Assembly: GCF_003544895.1 (NCBI RefSeq)
Contig: NZ_CP032125.1
Coordinates: forward strand, 572,001 to 636,000
DNA length: 64,000 nt
Origin: Profundibacter amoris
GTDB taxonomy: Bacteria > Pseudomonadota > Alphaproteobacteria > Rhodobacterales > Rhodobacteraceae
Reading direction: 5' to 3'
The notes below the pieces were generated by a model. It did no database searches. It was not told the origin of the DNA and saw nothing but the letters and a program-made list of their open reading frames with translations. Position numbers and translations under genes: made by a program. Shown piece by piece: positions 8,788-18,548 of the stretch; the first letter of the stretch is position 1; every line of letters starts with the position of its first letter.

Positions 8788-10104
8788 ATGCATGAACTTG
8801 ATGGAGTGACCAAATCAGACCAGTACCGGGCGTTGGGACTGAGCACTTTGGCTTTTACAGTTTGTTTTGCCGTTTGGACGATTTTCTCGATTATCGGTGT
8901 TAAAATTAAACAAGATCTGGGCCTGTCCGAAACCCAGTTCGGCCTTTTGGTCGCGACACCTGTTCTGACAGGTTCGCTCAGCCGCATCTTTCTGGGGATC
9001 TGGACCGACCAGTTCGGGGGCCGCATCATGCTGCCGCTGCAAATGCTGGTCACAGCGATTTCGGTCTGGTTGCTGGCATCGGTTCATACATATGCTGTGT
9101 TCCTGATGGCGGCCCTCGGGCTGGGTTTGGCCGGTGGTTCGTTCATCATCGGGATTGCCTATGTGTCCCGCTGGTTCGAGGCCGAGAAACAGGGCACCGC
9201 ACTGGGCATCTTCGGGGCCGGTAACGTCGGCGCGGCTGTTACCAACTTTGCCGCACCTTTCCTTGTGGTTGCATACGGCTGGGAAGACACTGCACGCATC
9301 TACGCTGTGGTTCTGGTGATCATGGCCATTGTTTTCTACATCTTCGCCAAGGAAGATCCGGTTCGCAAAATGCAGAAAGAAACCGGTGCAAAGCCCGTTT
9401 CGGCCCTGAAGCAGCTGGAGCCGCTGAAAAATATGCAGGTCTGGCGTTTTGCCACCTACTATTTCTTTGTGTTCGGTGCGTTCGTGGCATTCGCTTCATT
9501 CCTGCCGCGTTACTATGTCGGTGCCTACGGTGTCGCGCTGACTTCGGCGGGTGTGTTCGCCGGTATGTATTCACTGCCTGGCTCGATCTTTCGCGCGTTG
9601 GGCGGCTGGATGTCCGATGTCTGGGGCGCACGTTATGTGATGTATCTGACCTTCGGCGTGTCGCTGGTTGTGCTTTTTGTCATGAGCTATCCTGAAACTA
9701 CCTATATCGTCGAAGGCATCCCGCATGAAGACGGTTCCCCCAATCTGATCGAGTTCAGCTTTGGTATTCCGCTTTACCTGTTTGTGTTCCTGACCGTGAT
9801 CCTTGGCTTTGTGATGAGTTTGGGCAAGGCGGCTGTTTACAAACACATCCCCGTATATTTCCCGCACAACGTAGGCGCTGTTGGCGGTCTGGTCGGGATG
9901 ATCGGCGGTCTGGGCGGGTTTGTTCTGCCGATTGCCTTTGGCATCCTGCTGGATGTGTTTCAGGTCTGGTCGGTCGTGTTCATGCTGATGTTCATCATCG
10001 TGGCCATCAGCATGATCTGGATGCATCTGGCGATCCGCTCGATGGATCGCAAGGCACATCCGGAACTGACAAAGAACACCCACCTGTCAGACGTTCCGCA
10101 CTAA
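8788..10104 (+). CDS. narK1: Nitrate/nitrite transporter, NarK1 type (MFS)
   Basis: A 438-residue major facilitator protein with about 12 membrane segments. The family signature appears in FLGIWTDQFGGRIMLPLQM and in glycine-rich helices such as GIFGAGNVGAAVTNFAAPF, which resemble the nitrate signature of NarK proteins. Type I NarK proteins are thought to be proton/nitrate symporters that start nitrate uptake for cytoplasmic NarG. A good ribosome site (GTGGAGGG) precedes the ATG. narK2 follows after 66 bp. In Paracoccus the two are fused in one 24-helix protein; here they are separate genes. Confidence 0.92.
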   Translation: MHELDGVTKSDQYRALGLSTLAFTVCFAVWTIFSIIGVKIKQDLGLSETQFGLLVATPVLTGSLSRIFLGIWTDQFGGRIMLPLQMLVTAISVWLLASVHTYAVFLMAALGLGLAGGSFIIGIAYVSRWFEAEKQGTALGIFGAGNVGAAVTNFAAPFLVVAYGWEDTARIYAVVLVIMAIVFYIFAKEDPVRKMQKETGAKPVSALKQLEPLKNMQVWRFATYYFFVFGAFVAFASFLPRYYVGAYGVALTSAGVFAGMYSLPGSIFRALGGWMSDVWGARYVMYLTFGVSLVVLFVMSYPETTYIVEGIPHEDGSPNLIEFSFGIPLYLFVFLTVILGFVMSLGKAAVYKHIPVYFPHNVGAVGGLVGMIGGLGGFVLPIAFGILLDVFQVWSVVFMLMFIIVAISMIWMHLAIRSMDRKAHPELTKNTHLSDVPH

Positions 10105-10116
10105 TTCGAATAAACA

Positions 10117-10140
10117 GGCGGGCGGCACAGGCGGCCCGCC
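10117..10140 (+). other. GC-rich hairpin between narK1 and narK2
   Basis: GGCGGGC...GCCCGCC forms a 7-bp stem with a 10-nt loop and no T-run. It could protect the narK1 message end or tune narK2 expression rather than terminate fully. Confidence 0.5.
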
Positions 10141-10170
10141 ATAAAAACCACCACCAAAGGGAGAAATACC

Positions 10171-11787
10171 TTGGGACAAGATATCAGAAACTGGGACATC
10201 GAGGACGAGGGCTATTGGGCCTCGACCGGCAAGTCCATCGCAACACGGAATCTGTGGATTTCGATCCCCAGCCTGCTGATCGGCTTTGCTGTCTGGCTGT
10301 ATTGGGGGATTATCACGGTTCAGATGATCAACCTCGGTTTTCCGTTTGAAAAATCGCAATTGTTCACCTTGGGCGCGATTGCCGGTCTGACCGGTGCGAC
10401 CCTGCGGATCCCGTCAACATTCTTTATCCGCATCGCGGGCGGGCGGAATACTATTGTTTTCACCACCGCTTTGCTGATGATCCCTGCACTGGGCACCGGT
10501 CTGGCGCTGATGGATCCGAACACACCGCTTTGGAAGTTCCAGTTGCTGGCCTTCCTGTCCGGTATCGGGGGTGGCAACTTTGCCTCTTCGATGTCGAACA
10601 TTTCCTTCTTTTATCCTAAAAAAGTGCAGGGTTATGCGCTGGGCATGAATGCGGGGCTGGGCAACTTCGGTGTGACCACTATGCAGATCCTGATCCCGCT
10701 GGTTATGACTGTGGGCATTTTTGGTGGACCAAGCCGCACACTGGTGAATACTTCGGGCACATTGATCGGGAAAATTCCGGCCGGCACCGAAACCTATATC
10801 CAGAACGCGGGTTTTATCTGGCTGGTGTTCCTGATCCCGTTGGCCATTATTGGCTGGTTCGGGATGAACAACATCCGTGACGAACATGTTTCGCCCGACA
10901 TTCCAAACCCGATCGGGGCCTTTGCCACCATCACCGGCATGTTGCTGGTGGGTTTTGTGACCGCGGCCTTTGGTCTGTGGCTGATGCTGCCTGCTGTACC
11001 CGGTGGTCTGCCGACTTCGGGTCTGATGGTGTCCAAATGGATCGTGCTGCCGATCGTGATTGCACTGACGGTAATCCTGCTGAAAATGATCCCCGGCGCG
11101 GTTGGCCAAAACCTGACACGCCAGTACAAGATTTTCGGCAACAAGCACACCTGGGCCATGACCGTGATCTACACCATGACCTTTGGCTCATTTATCGGTT
11201 ACGCCGCCACATTTGCGCTGGCCATCAAAGTTGTCTTTGGTTTCCAGCATGTGATGGTTGACGGGGTGATGACGCATAACACTGTGAACGATCTTGGCCC
11301 CTCGGCCCTGATGTATGCCTGGATGGGTCCGTTCATCGGCGCCCTGATCCGCCCCGTTGGCGGTATGATTGCCGACAAGATGGGCGGCGCGAAAGTGACG
11401 CAAATCATTTCGGTTGTGATGGTCGCGTCGGCGCTGGGTGTGGCTTACTTCCTGAAACTGGCTTATGCTTCGGCGACACCGCAGGACTACTTCCTGCCGT
11501 TCATGATCCTGTTCCTGATCCTGTTTGCAGCCACCGGTCTCGGCAACGGCTCGACCTTCCGCACCATCGCGGTTGTGTTCAACAAGGAACAGGCCGGACC
11601 CGTACTGGGCTGGACCTCGGCTGTGGCTGCCTATGGTGCCTTCATCATCCCCAAAGTGTTCGGGGAACAGATCAAGGCAACCACACCTGAATACGCCCTG
11701 TATGGTTTTGCCATCTTCTATGGTGTCTGTATCGCCATCAACTGGTGGTTCTACCTGCGCCCCGGCGCCTATGTGAAGAACCCGTAA
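10171..11787 (+). CDS. narK2: Nitrate/nitrite transporter, NarK2 type (MFS antiporter)
   Basis: A 538-residue MFS protein that opens with TTG after a strong AAAGGGAGAAA ribosome site. The opening GQDIRNWDIEDEGYWASTGK and KSIATRNLWISIPSLL are the NarK2 hallmark. Conserved pieces such as GIGGGNFASSMSNISFF and NAGLGNFGVTTMQ match the two nitrate-signature helices. Type II NarK proteins are believed to exchange nitrate for nitrite, removing toxic nitrite made by NarGHI. It is followed by narG after 64 bp containing a small GC hairpin, with no promoter seen. Confidence 0.93.
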   Translation: MGQDIRNWDIEDEGYWASTGKSIATRNLWISIPSLLIGFAVWLYWGIITVQMINLGFPFEKSQLFTLGAIAGLTGATLRIPSTFFIRIAGGRNTIVFTTALLMIPALGTGLALMDPNTPLWKFQLLAFLSGIGGGNFASSMSNISFFYPKKVQGYALGMNAGLGNFGVTTMQILIPLVMTVGIFGGPSRTLVNTSGTLIGKIPAGTETYIQNAGFIWLVFLIPLAIIGWFGMNNIRDEHVSPDIPNPIGAFATITGMLLVGFVTAAFGLWLMLPAVPGGLPTSGLMVSKWIVLPIVIALTVILLKMIPGAVGQNLTRQYKIFGNKHTWAMTVIYTMTFGSFIGYAATFALAIKVVFGFQHVMVDGVMTHNTVNDLGPSALMYAWMGPFIGALIRPVGGMIADKMGGAKVTQIISVVMVASALGVAYFLKLAYASATPQDYFLPFMILFLILFAATGLGNGSTFRTIAVVFNKEQAGPVLGWTSAVAAYGAFIIPKVFGEQIKATTPEYALYGFAIFYGVCIAINWWFYLRPGAYVKNP

Positions 11788-11801
11788 AACATATCCCTGT
11801 C

Positions 11802-11824
11802 TGCCCCGGCATCACGTCGGGGCG
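11802..11824 (+). other. GC hairpin in the narK2-narG spacer
   Basis: CCCCG...CGGGG around a loop of about 9 nt lies 28-50 nt before narG. There is no T-run, so it may be a processing or stability element rather than a terminator. Confidence 0.4.
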
Positions 11825-11851
11825 GCATCCCCCAGAACAGGAGAGAAACAA

Positions 11852-14800
11852 ATGAGCCATCTGCTCGACCGCCTGAATTTCTTCCAGTCCAAAAGACTGG
11901 ATACGTTTTCCAACGGACATGGTGAAACCACCATCGAAAACCGCGACTGGGAAGATGTTTACCGTAATCGCTGGCGTCACGACAAAATCGTGCGCTCCAC
12001 CCACGGTGTGAACTGCACGGGTTCGTGTTCGTGGAAAATCTACGTCAAATCCGGTATCGTGACCTGGGAAACCCAGCAGACCGATTACCCGCGCACCCGC
12101 CCCGACATGCCCAACCACGAACCGCGTGGTTGCCAGCGTGGCGCCTCCTACAGCTGGTATCTGTATTCCGCCAACCGCGTGAAAACCCCGCTGATCCGTG
12201 GCAAGATGCTGCGCGCCTATCGCAAGCTGCGTGCCACCATGAGCGCAACGGCTGCCTGGAAGGCCCTTCAGGATGATCCGATCCTGCGTGCCTCTTATGT
12301 CAAAACCCGTGGTAAAGGCGGCTTCGTGCGCGCCACATGGGAAGAGGCCAACGAGATCATCGGTGCTGCCAACGCCTACACTGCCAAAACATATGGTCCT
12401 GACCGCGTGTTCGGTTTCTCTCCGATCCCTGCGATGTCGATGGTGTCTTACGCCGCGGGTGCCCGTTACCTAAGCTTGCTGGGTGGAACATGTCTATCGT
12501 TCTATGACTGGTATTGCGATCTGCCACCCGCCAGCCCGATGACATGGGGCGAGCAAACCGATGTGCCGGAATCAGCTGACTGGTATAATGCCGGTTACCT
12601 GCTGATCTGGGGGTCGAACGTGCCCCAAACCCGCACGCCCGACGCGCACTTCTATACCGAAGTTCGCTATAAAGGCACCAAATCCGCCGTGATCAGCCCT
12701 GACTATTCCGAGGCCGCAAAATTTGGCGATATCTGGCTGAACCCCAAGGCTGGCACCGACAGTGCGCTGGCAATGGCGATGGGCCATGTTATCCTGCGTG
12801 AATTCCATCTGGACCGTCAGGCCCCCTATTTCGAGGAATACACCCGCAAATATTCGGATTTCCCGATGCTGGTAAGGATCGAGGAAAAAGATGGCCAATT
12901 AATTCCGGGCCGCTTGTTGCGGGCGGATGATCTGCAAGGGAAGCTGGGCCAGAAGAACAATCCCGAATGGAAAACCGTGGCTTGGGATGGTAATTCCAAA
13001 AGCCCTGTCGTGCCCAATGGCACAATCGGTTTCCGATGGGGGGAAGATGGAGAATGGAACCTCGAGGAGCGCGCCAAGGGTAAAGACACCGAACTGATGT
13101 TGTCCTTTATTCAGGAAGAAGACCGTGACGATGTGGTTGGCGTTGACTTCCCTTATTTCGGCGGCCAGGCCACCAAGCATTTCGTCAAATGCGACCACCC
13201 CGAGGTGATGACAAAGAATGTGCCGGTCAAGCGGATCAAATCGGGCAAAAAGGAAATCCTTGTAGCCACAGTATTCGATTTGTTTTGTGCAAACTACGGG
13301 CTGGATCGAGGCCTTGGCGGTGAATGGGTCACGGATGATTATTCCAAAGACATCCCCTATACCCCCGCATGGGCCGAAAAGATCACCGGCGTTCCTGCCG
13401 AAAAGATTGAAACGGTTGCCCGCGAATTCGCGCTGAATGCGGAAAAAACCGAAGGCCGTTCGATGGTCATTCTGGGGGCCGGTCTGAACCACTGGTACCA
13501 TATGGACATGAACTATCGCGGCATCATCAACATGCTGGTGATGTGTGGTTGTGTCGGTAAATCCGGTGGTGGCTGGAGCCACTATGTGGGTCAGGAAAAA
13601 TTGCGCCCGCAAACCGGCTGGACTCCATTGTGCTTTGCATTGGACTGGCATCGTCCACCGCGGCACATGAACGGGACTTCGGCATTTTACGCCCACACCG
13701 ATCAATGGCGTTACGAGCAGCTGGACGTTAAGGAAATCCTGTCCCCCACTGCGCCAAAGGGCGATTGGGATGCCAGCCTGATTGACTATAATATCCGCGC
13801 TGAACGCATGGGCTGGCTGCCATCTGCTCCGCAGTTGAAAACCAACCCGCTGGAAGTGGGCAAAGCGGCCAAGAAGGCCGGCCAACCCGTTGCTGAATAT
13901 GTGGCGGAACAGCTGAAATCCGGCAAACTGGAAATGTCCTGCGAGGATCCAGATGCGCCGGAAAACTGGTCGCGCAATTTGTTCGTGTGGCGTTCGAACC
14001 TGCTGGGCGCGTCCGGCAAAGGCCATGAATATTTCATCAAGCACCTGCTGGGCACCGATCACGGTGTACTGGGCAAGGATCTGGGTGAAGAAGGTGGCCG
14101 GATGCCTAAAGAGGCCAAATGGCACGAGAAGGCCCCCGAAGGTAAACTTGACCTGCTGGTGACCATCGACTTCCGCATGTCCACTACGGCGGTTTATTCG
14201 GATATCGTTCTGCCGACGGCGTCCTGGTATGAAAAGGACGACATGAACACATCCGACATGCACCCGTTCATCCACCCGCTTCAGGCGGCGGTTGATCCGG
14301 CCTATGAAAGCCGCACGGACTGGGAAATCTTCAAAGGCATTGCAAAATCGGTCAGTGAAATCGCGCCGGAAATTCTGGATGTGGAAACCGACGTTGTGCA
14401 ATGGCCCTTGCAGCATGACAGCCCGATGGAAGTGATGCAGGACCGCGTGCGGGACTGGAAGAAGGACGAATGCGACCTGATCCCGGGCCAAACCGCGCCA
14501 AACTATATCGAGGTCGAGCGGGATTATTCGCAAATCTATGCCAAATATACTTCGGTAGGTCCGCTGCTCGACAAACTGGGCAATGGCGGCAAGGGCATCG
14601 GCTGGGATACCAAGGTCGAAGTGCAGCACCTGCGTGATCTGAACGGTGTGGTTCTGGAAGAGGGTGTGTCCAAAGGCCAACCCAAACTGGATACCGCGAT
14701 TGATGCTTGCGAAATGATCCTGATGCTGGCCCCTGAAACCAACGGTGAAGTGGCGGTGAAAGCCTGGAACGCGTTGGGCAAAGCGACAGGGCGCGAGCAC

Positions 14801-15586
14801 GCGCATCTGGCCAAATCCAAAGAGGATGAAAAAATCCGTTTCCGCGATATTGCGGCGCAGCCTCGCAAGATCATTTCCTCGCCTACATGGTCGGGGATCG
14901 AAAGCGAACATGTGTCCTATAACGCCGGTTACACCAACGTTCACGAGTTGATCCCGTGGCGCACGCTGACTGGTCGTCAGCAGCTTTATCAGGATCATGA
15001 ATGGATGCTGGCCTTCGGTGAAGGCTTCTGCAGCTACCGTCCTCCGGTCGATCTGAAAACGATCAACCCGGATATCAATACTGACGAGGGCGAACCACAT
15101 GTGATCCTCAACTTTATCACACCGCACCAGAAATGGGGTATCCACAGTACCTATTCGGACAACCTGCACATGCTGACACTGAACCGTGGTGGTCCGGTGG
15201 TCTGGATTTCCGAAGTGGACGCCAAAACCGCCGGTCTGGTCGATAACGACTGGGTCGAGGCCTACAACGCCAACGGCGCACTTACGGCCCGTGTGGTTGT
15301 GTCCCAGCGGATGAAGCAAGGCACCATCTATATGTATCACGCCCAAGAAAAGATCGTGAATACACCGGGATCGGAAAAAACCGGCATTCGGGGTGGTATC
15401 CATAACTCGGTCACCCGCGTCACGGTAAAACCGACGCATATGATTGGCGGCTATGCCCAGCAATCCTATGGCTTCAATTACTACGGCACTGTCGGCTCGA
15501 ACCGCGACGAATTCGTGATCGTCCGCAAAATGAAGAAAATCGACTGGCTTGATACCCCTGTCACATCTACGGAGGCAGCAGAATGA
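11852..15586 (+). CDS. narG: Respiratory nitrate reductase alpha subunit (Mo-bisMGD)
   Basis: 1244 residues, the normal NarG length. It reduces nitrate to nitrite on the cytoplasmic side. The FS0 iron-sulfur ligands are visible as H51, C55, C59 and C94 (HGVNCTGSC and RGCQRGASY). The stretch CLSFYDWYCDLPPASP contains the Asp that coordinates molybdenum in NarG. No Tat leader, as expected for a cytoplasm-facing enzyme that may carry only a vestigial one. AGGAGAG precedes the ATG. Its stop overlaps narH by 4 bp. Transcription is probably from the FNR-box promoter ahead of narK1. Confidence 0.98.
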   Translation: MSHLLDRLNFFQSKRLDTFSNGHGETTIENRDWEDVYRNRWRHDKIVRSTHGVNCTGSCSWKIYVKSGIVTWETQQTDYPRTRPDMPNHEPRGCQRGASYSWYLYSANRVKTPLIRGKMLRAYRKLRATMSATAAWKALQDDPILRASYVKTRGKGGFVRATWEEANEIIGAANAYTAKTYGPDRVFGFSPIPAMSMVSYAAGARYLSLLGGTCLSFYDWYCDLPPASPMTWGEQTDVPESADWYNAGYLLIWGSNVPQTRTPDAHFYTEVRYKGTKSAVISPDYSEAAKFGDIWLNPKAGTDSALAMAMGHVILREFHLDRQAPYFEEYTRKYSDFPMLVRIEEKDGQLIPGRLLRADDLQGKLGQKNNPEWKTVAWDGNSKSPVVPNGTIGFRWGEDGEWNLEERAKGKDTELMLSFIQEEDRDDVVGVDFPYFGGQATKHFVKCDHPEVMTKNVPVKRIKSGKKEILVATVFDLFCANYGLDRGLGGEWVTDDYSKDIPYTPAWAEKITGVPAEKIETVAREFALNAEKTEGRSMVILGAGLNHWYHMDMNYRGIINMLVMCGCVGKSGGGWSHYVGQEKLRPQTGWTPLCFALDWHRPPRHMNGTSAFYAHTDQWRYEQLDVKEILSPTAPKGDWDASLIDYNIRAERMGWLPSAPQLKTNPLEVGKAAKKAGQPVAEYVAEQLKSGKLEMSCEDPDAPENWSRNLFVWRSNLLGASGKGHEYFIKHLLGTDHGVLGKDLGEEGGRMPKEAKWHEKAPEGKLDLLVTIDFRMSTTAVYSDIVLPTASWYEKDDMNTSDMHPFIHPLQAAVDPAYESRTDWEIFKGIAKSVSEIAPEILDVETDVVQWPLQHDSPMEVMQDRVRDWKKDECDLIPGQTAPNYIEVERDYSQIYAKYTSVGPLLDKLGNGGKGIGWDTKVEVQHLRDLNGVVLEEGVSKGQPKLDTAIDACEMILMLAPETNGEVAVKAWNALGKATGREHAHLAKSKEDEKIRFRDIAAQPRKIISSPTWSGIESEHVSYNAGYTNVHELIPWRTLTGRQQLYQDHEWMLAFGEGFCSYRPPVDLKTINPDINTDEGEPHVILNFITPHQKWGIHSTYSDNLHMLTLNRGGPVVWISEVDAKTAGLVDNDWVEAYNANGALTARVVVSQRMKQGTIYMYHAQEKIVNTPGSEKTGIRGGIHNSVTRVTVKPTHMIGGYAQQSYGFNYYGTVGSNRDEFVIVRKMKKIDWLDTPVTSTEAAE

Positions 15587-17130
15587 AAATCCGCGCACAA
15601 ATAGGCATGGTGCTGAACCTTGATAAATGTATCGGGTGTCACACCTGTTCGGTTACCTGTAAAAATGTCTGGACCAGCCGTGAAGGTGTTGAATACGCCT
15701 GGTTCAACAACGTCGAAACCAAACCCGGTATCGGGTATCCCAAGGATTGGGAAAATCAGGCCCGCTGGAATGGCGGCTGGGAACGTTCAAAACGCGGCAA
15801 ACTGCACCCCAAACAGGGCAGCAAATGGCGCATCTTGGCGAAAATCTTTGGCAATCCTGACCTGCCCGAGATCGACGACTATTACGAGCCGTTCACCTTT
15901 GACTATGACCACCTGAAATCGGCCCCTGACATGCCCGCCTTCCCCACCGCGCGTCCGCGTTCGGTGATCACAGGCGAGCGGATGGAAAAGATCGTCGGCG
16001 GTCCCAACTGGGAGGAAATCCTGGGGGGTGAATTCAGTAAGCGGTCCAAGGACTACAACTTTGAAGGTGTTCAAAAGGAAATCTATGGCGAATACGAAAA
16101 TACATTCATGATGTATTTGCCCCGCCTGTGCGAACACTGTCTGAACCCCGCCTGTGCCGCATCCTGCCCCTCGGGCGCGATCTACAAGCGCGAAGAAGAC
16201 GGCATTGTTCTGATCGATCAGGAAAAATGTCGCGGTTGGCGGATGTGTGTGTCCGGCTGTCCTTACAAAAAGGTCTACTACAACTGGGAAAGCGGCAAGT
16301 CCGAGAAATGCACCTTCTGCTATCCACGGATCGAGTCAGGTATGCCGACGGTCTGTTCGGAAACCTGCGTGGGCCGCATCCGTTATCTGGGTGTGATCCT
16401 GTATGACGCCGACCGGATCGAGGAAATGGCGAATACGCCTTCGGAAAAGGATCTGTATCAGGCACAGCTGGATATGTTCCTTGACCCCAATGACCCCGCT
16501 GTAGAAGCGCAGGCCATTGCCGACGGTGTTCCCGCAGACTGGATCAAAGCCGCCAAGAAATCGCCGGTCTACAAGATGGCGATGGACTGGAAGATCGCCT
16601 TCCCGCTGCACCCCGAATACCGCACCTTGCCGATGGTCTGGTATATCCCGCCACTGTCGCCCATCCAGAATGCCGCCGAAGCCGGCGCAATCGGGCTGGA
16701 CCGCGATATGCCGGATGTAAAATCCCTGCGCATCCCTGTGCGCTATCTGGCCAACATGCTGACCGCCGGTGACGAGGCCCCCGTGGTCACAGCACTGGAA
16801 CGGATGCTGGCGATGCGCGCCTATATGCGCAGCAAAACCATCGACGGTGTAATCGACGAAGGCATCGCCGAACGGGTCGGTCTGACGACCGAGTTGATCG
16901 AGGACATGTATCACATCATGGCCATCGCCAACTATGAAGACCGCTTTGTGGTGCCGACAACGCACCGCGAAACAGTCGAGGACGGCATGGATATCCGCAC
17001 CGGCTGTGGCTTTACCGATGGCAACGGCTGTTCCACCGGTATTTCCGAAGGCAGCATGTTCGGCGGCAAGAAAAAGGACAAAGGCTTCTCTATTCCGCCG
17101 ATGCCCGCCGCCGCCCGGGAGGTATTCTGA
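15583..17130 (+). CDS. narH: Respiratory nitrate reductase beta subunit (Fe-S)
   Basis: A 515-residue electron-transfer subunit with four cysteine groups: CIGCHTCSVTC (C16, C19, C22, C26), CEHCLNPACAASC, CRGWRMCVSGC and CTFC with a later CSETC. The Trp in place of a Cys in the third group is the known mark of the [3Fe-4S] site in NarH. It passes electrons from NarI haems to NarG. It shares 4 bp with narG and 1 bp with narJ, showing tight translational coupling. Confidence 0.98.
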   Translation: MKIRAQIGMVLNLDKCIGCHTCSVTCKNVWTSREGVEYAWFNNVETKPGIGYPKDWENQARWNGGWERSKRGKLHPKQGSKWRILAKIFGNPDLPEIDDYYEPFTFDYDHLKSAPDMPAFPTARPRSVITGERMEKIVGGPNWEEILGGEFSKRSKDYNFEGVQKEIYGEYENTFMMYLPRLCEHCLNPACAASCPSGAIYKREEDGIVLIDQEKCRGWRMCVSGCPYKKVYYNWESGKSEKCTFCYPRIESGMPTVCSETCVGRIRYLGVILYDADRIEEMANTPSEKDLYQAQLDMFLDPNDPAVEAQAIADGVPADWIKAAKKSPVYKMAMDWKIAFPLHPEYRTLPMVWYIPPLSPIQNAAEAGAIGLDRDMPDVKSLRIPVRYLANMLTAGDEAPVVTALERMLAMRAYMRSKTIDGVIDEGIAERVGLTTELIEDMYHIMAIANYEDRFVVPTTHRETVEDGMDIRTGCGFTDGNGCSTGISEGSMFGGKKKDKGFSIPPMPAAAREVF

Positions 17131-17843
17131 TGCATATGCCTCTGAAAGCGATATCGGCGCTTCTGAGCTATCCGACAGAAGAGCTACAGGCCGCCAAGGC
17201 CGAATTGATCGAAGCGCTGGGGCAGGGTGATCTGCTCCCCGCCGGTCTGATCAATGAACTTTCCGTGCTGATTAACGAAATCGCCATTGGTGATATCTAT
17301 GATCTGCAGGAAACATATGTCGGGCTGTTTGACCGCTCGCGCAGCCTCAGCTTGAACCTGTTCGAACATGTCCACGGCGACAGCCGTGACAGGGGGCCGG
17401 CGATGGTCGATCTGGTGGAAAACTATCGGGCGGCAGGGTTTGAACCCGCGTCAACCGAACTGCCCGATCATATTCCTGTGCTGCTGGAATTCCTCGCAAT
17501 GCGTCCCATTGACGAGGCGCGGGAGGTGCTGGCCGATGCCGCGCATATACTGGAAGTGCTTTGCACACGTCTCACACGACGCGAAAGCATTTATGCGCCG
17601 GCCTTTGCCGCCCTCCTGCACATTTCCGGCGAGGTTGCCGATCAGGCAATTGTTGCCGAATTGTTGGCCGTAAAGGAAGACGATCCAAACGATCTGGAAG
17701 CACTGGACGAGATATGGGAAGAATCCGAGGTCACTTTTGCCCCGGACCCGAACGCCGGTTGTCCGCAGGTCCGCGATATACTGGCCCAGATGGATACACC
17801 CCGCAACGCCCCCCCCGAAACAGCGCCCGCAGCGCAAGAATAA
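17130..17843 (+). CDS. narJ: Nitrate reductase assembly chaperone NarJ
   Basis: A 237-residue TorD/NarJ-type chaperone, mostly helical, with the NarJ phrases LSYPTEELQAA, YVGLFDRSRSLSLNLFEHVHGDSRDRG and EPASTELPDHIPVLLEFL. NarJ binds apo-NarG, allows cofactor insertion and times membrane attachment; it is not part of the final enzyme. The ATG overlaps the last base of narH, and narI follows after 12 nt. Confidence 0.95.
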   Translation: MHMPLKAISALLSYPTEELQAAKAELIEALGQGDLLPAGLINELSVLINEIAIGDIYDLQETYVGLFDRSRSLSLNLFEHVHGDSRDRGPAMVDLVENYRAAGFEPASTELPDHIPVLLEFLAMRPIDEAREVLADAAHILEVLCTRLTRRESIYAPAFAALLHISGEVADQAIVAELLAVKEDDPNDLEALDEIWEESEVTFAPDPNAGCPQVRDILAQMDTPRNAPPETAPAAQE

Positions 17844-17855
17844 GGAGACAGAATA

Positions 17856-18548
17856 ATGAACCAATTTCTGTTCGGAACTTACCCCTACATTGCGTTAACA
17901 GTGCTGTTGATCGGCTCGATCGCGCGATATGAACGTGACCCTTTCACATGGAAATCCTCCTCCAGCCAGCTTTTGCGCCGCAAACAGCTGATTGTCGGCT
18001 CGGTGCTGTTCCATGTGGGTGTGTTGATCATCTTTGGTGGCCATCTGGTGGGTCTTCTGACACCTGTCTGGATATTTGATGCCCTCGGGATCAGCCACAC
18101 AGCCAAGCAAATTCTGGCGATGACCGCCGGTGGTATTGCCGGTATCATGGCGCTGGTTGGCGGCGGAATGCTGTTGATGCGTCGTCTGGGGGATCCACGG
18201 ATCGCCAAGAACTCCAGCTTTGCCGACACCGGCATCCTGATCCTGTTGCTGTTGCAACTGGTGCTGGGTGTCAGCACGATCTTTGTTTCCATGCAGCATC
18301 TGGATGGCGAGGAAATGCTCAAACTGATGTCATGGGCGCAGGGTATCTTCTACTTTGATGGCAATGCGGCCAGCTACATTCAGGATGTGTCGATTGTCTT
18401 CAAGATACATATCCTTCTGGGTCTGACCATCTTCCTGCTGTTCCCCTTCACACGGCTGGTTCACATGCTCTCGGTTCCCGTGCGCTATGTGACACCGCTG
18501 CGCAAGGGGTACCAGATCGTGCGTTCGCGCCGGAAAGCAGCAAAATGA
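17856..18548 (+). CDS. narI: Respiratory nitrate reductase gamma subunit (dihaem cytochrome b)
   Basis: A 230-residue membrane anchor with five hydrophobic segments. Candidate haem ligands are the His residues in SVLFHVGVLIIFGGHLVGL (early pair) and in KIHILLGLTIFLLFPFTRLVH (late pair), as in NarI. It oxidises membrane quinol at the periplasmic side and hands electrons to NarH. AAGGAGAC precedes the start. The stop overlaps the following parvulin gene by 4 bp. Confidence 0.97.
   Translation: MNQFLFGTYPYIALTVLLIGSIARYERDPFTWKSSSSQLLRRKQLIVGSVLFHVGVLIIFGGHLVGLLTPVWIFDALGISHTAKQILAMTAGGIAGIMALVGGGMLLMRRLGDPRIAKNSSFADTGILILLLLQLVLGVSTIFVSMQHLDGEEMLKLMSWAQGIFYFDGNAASYIQDVSIVFKIHILLGLTIFLLFPFTRLVHMLSVPVRYVTPLRKGYQIVRSRRKAAK

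Noticed and set aside
12899-15598. An 899-codon open frame on the minus strand opposite narG
   Set aside because: It is a shadow of narG in a GC-rich gene. No family motif appears, and it runs exactly against a confident gene.
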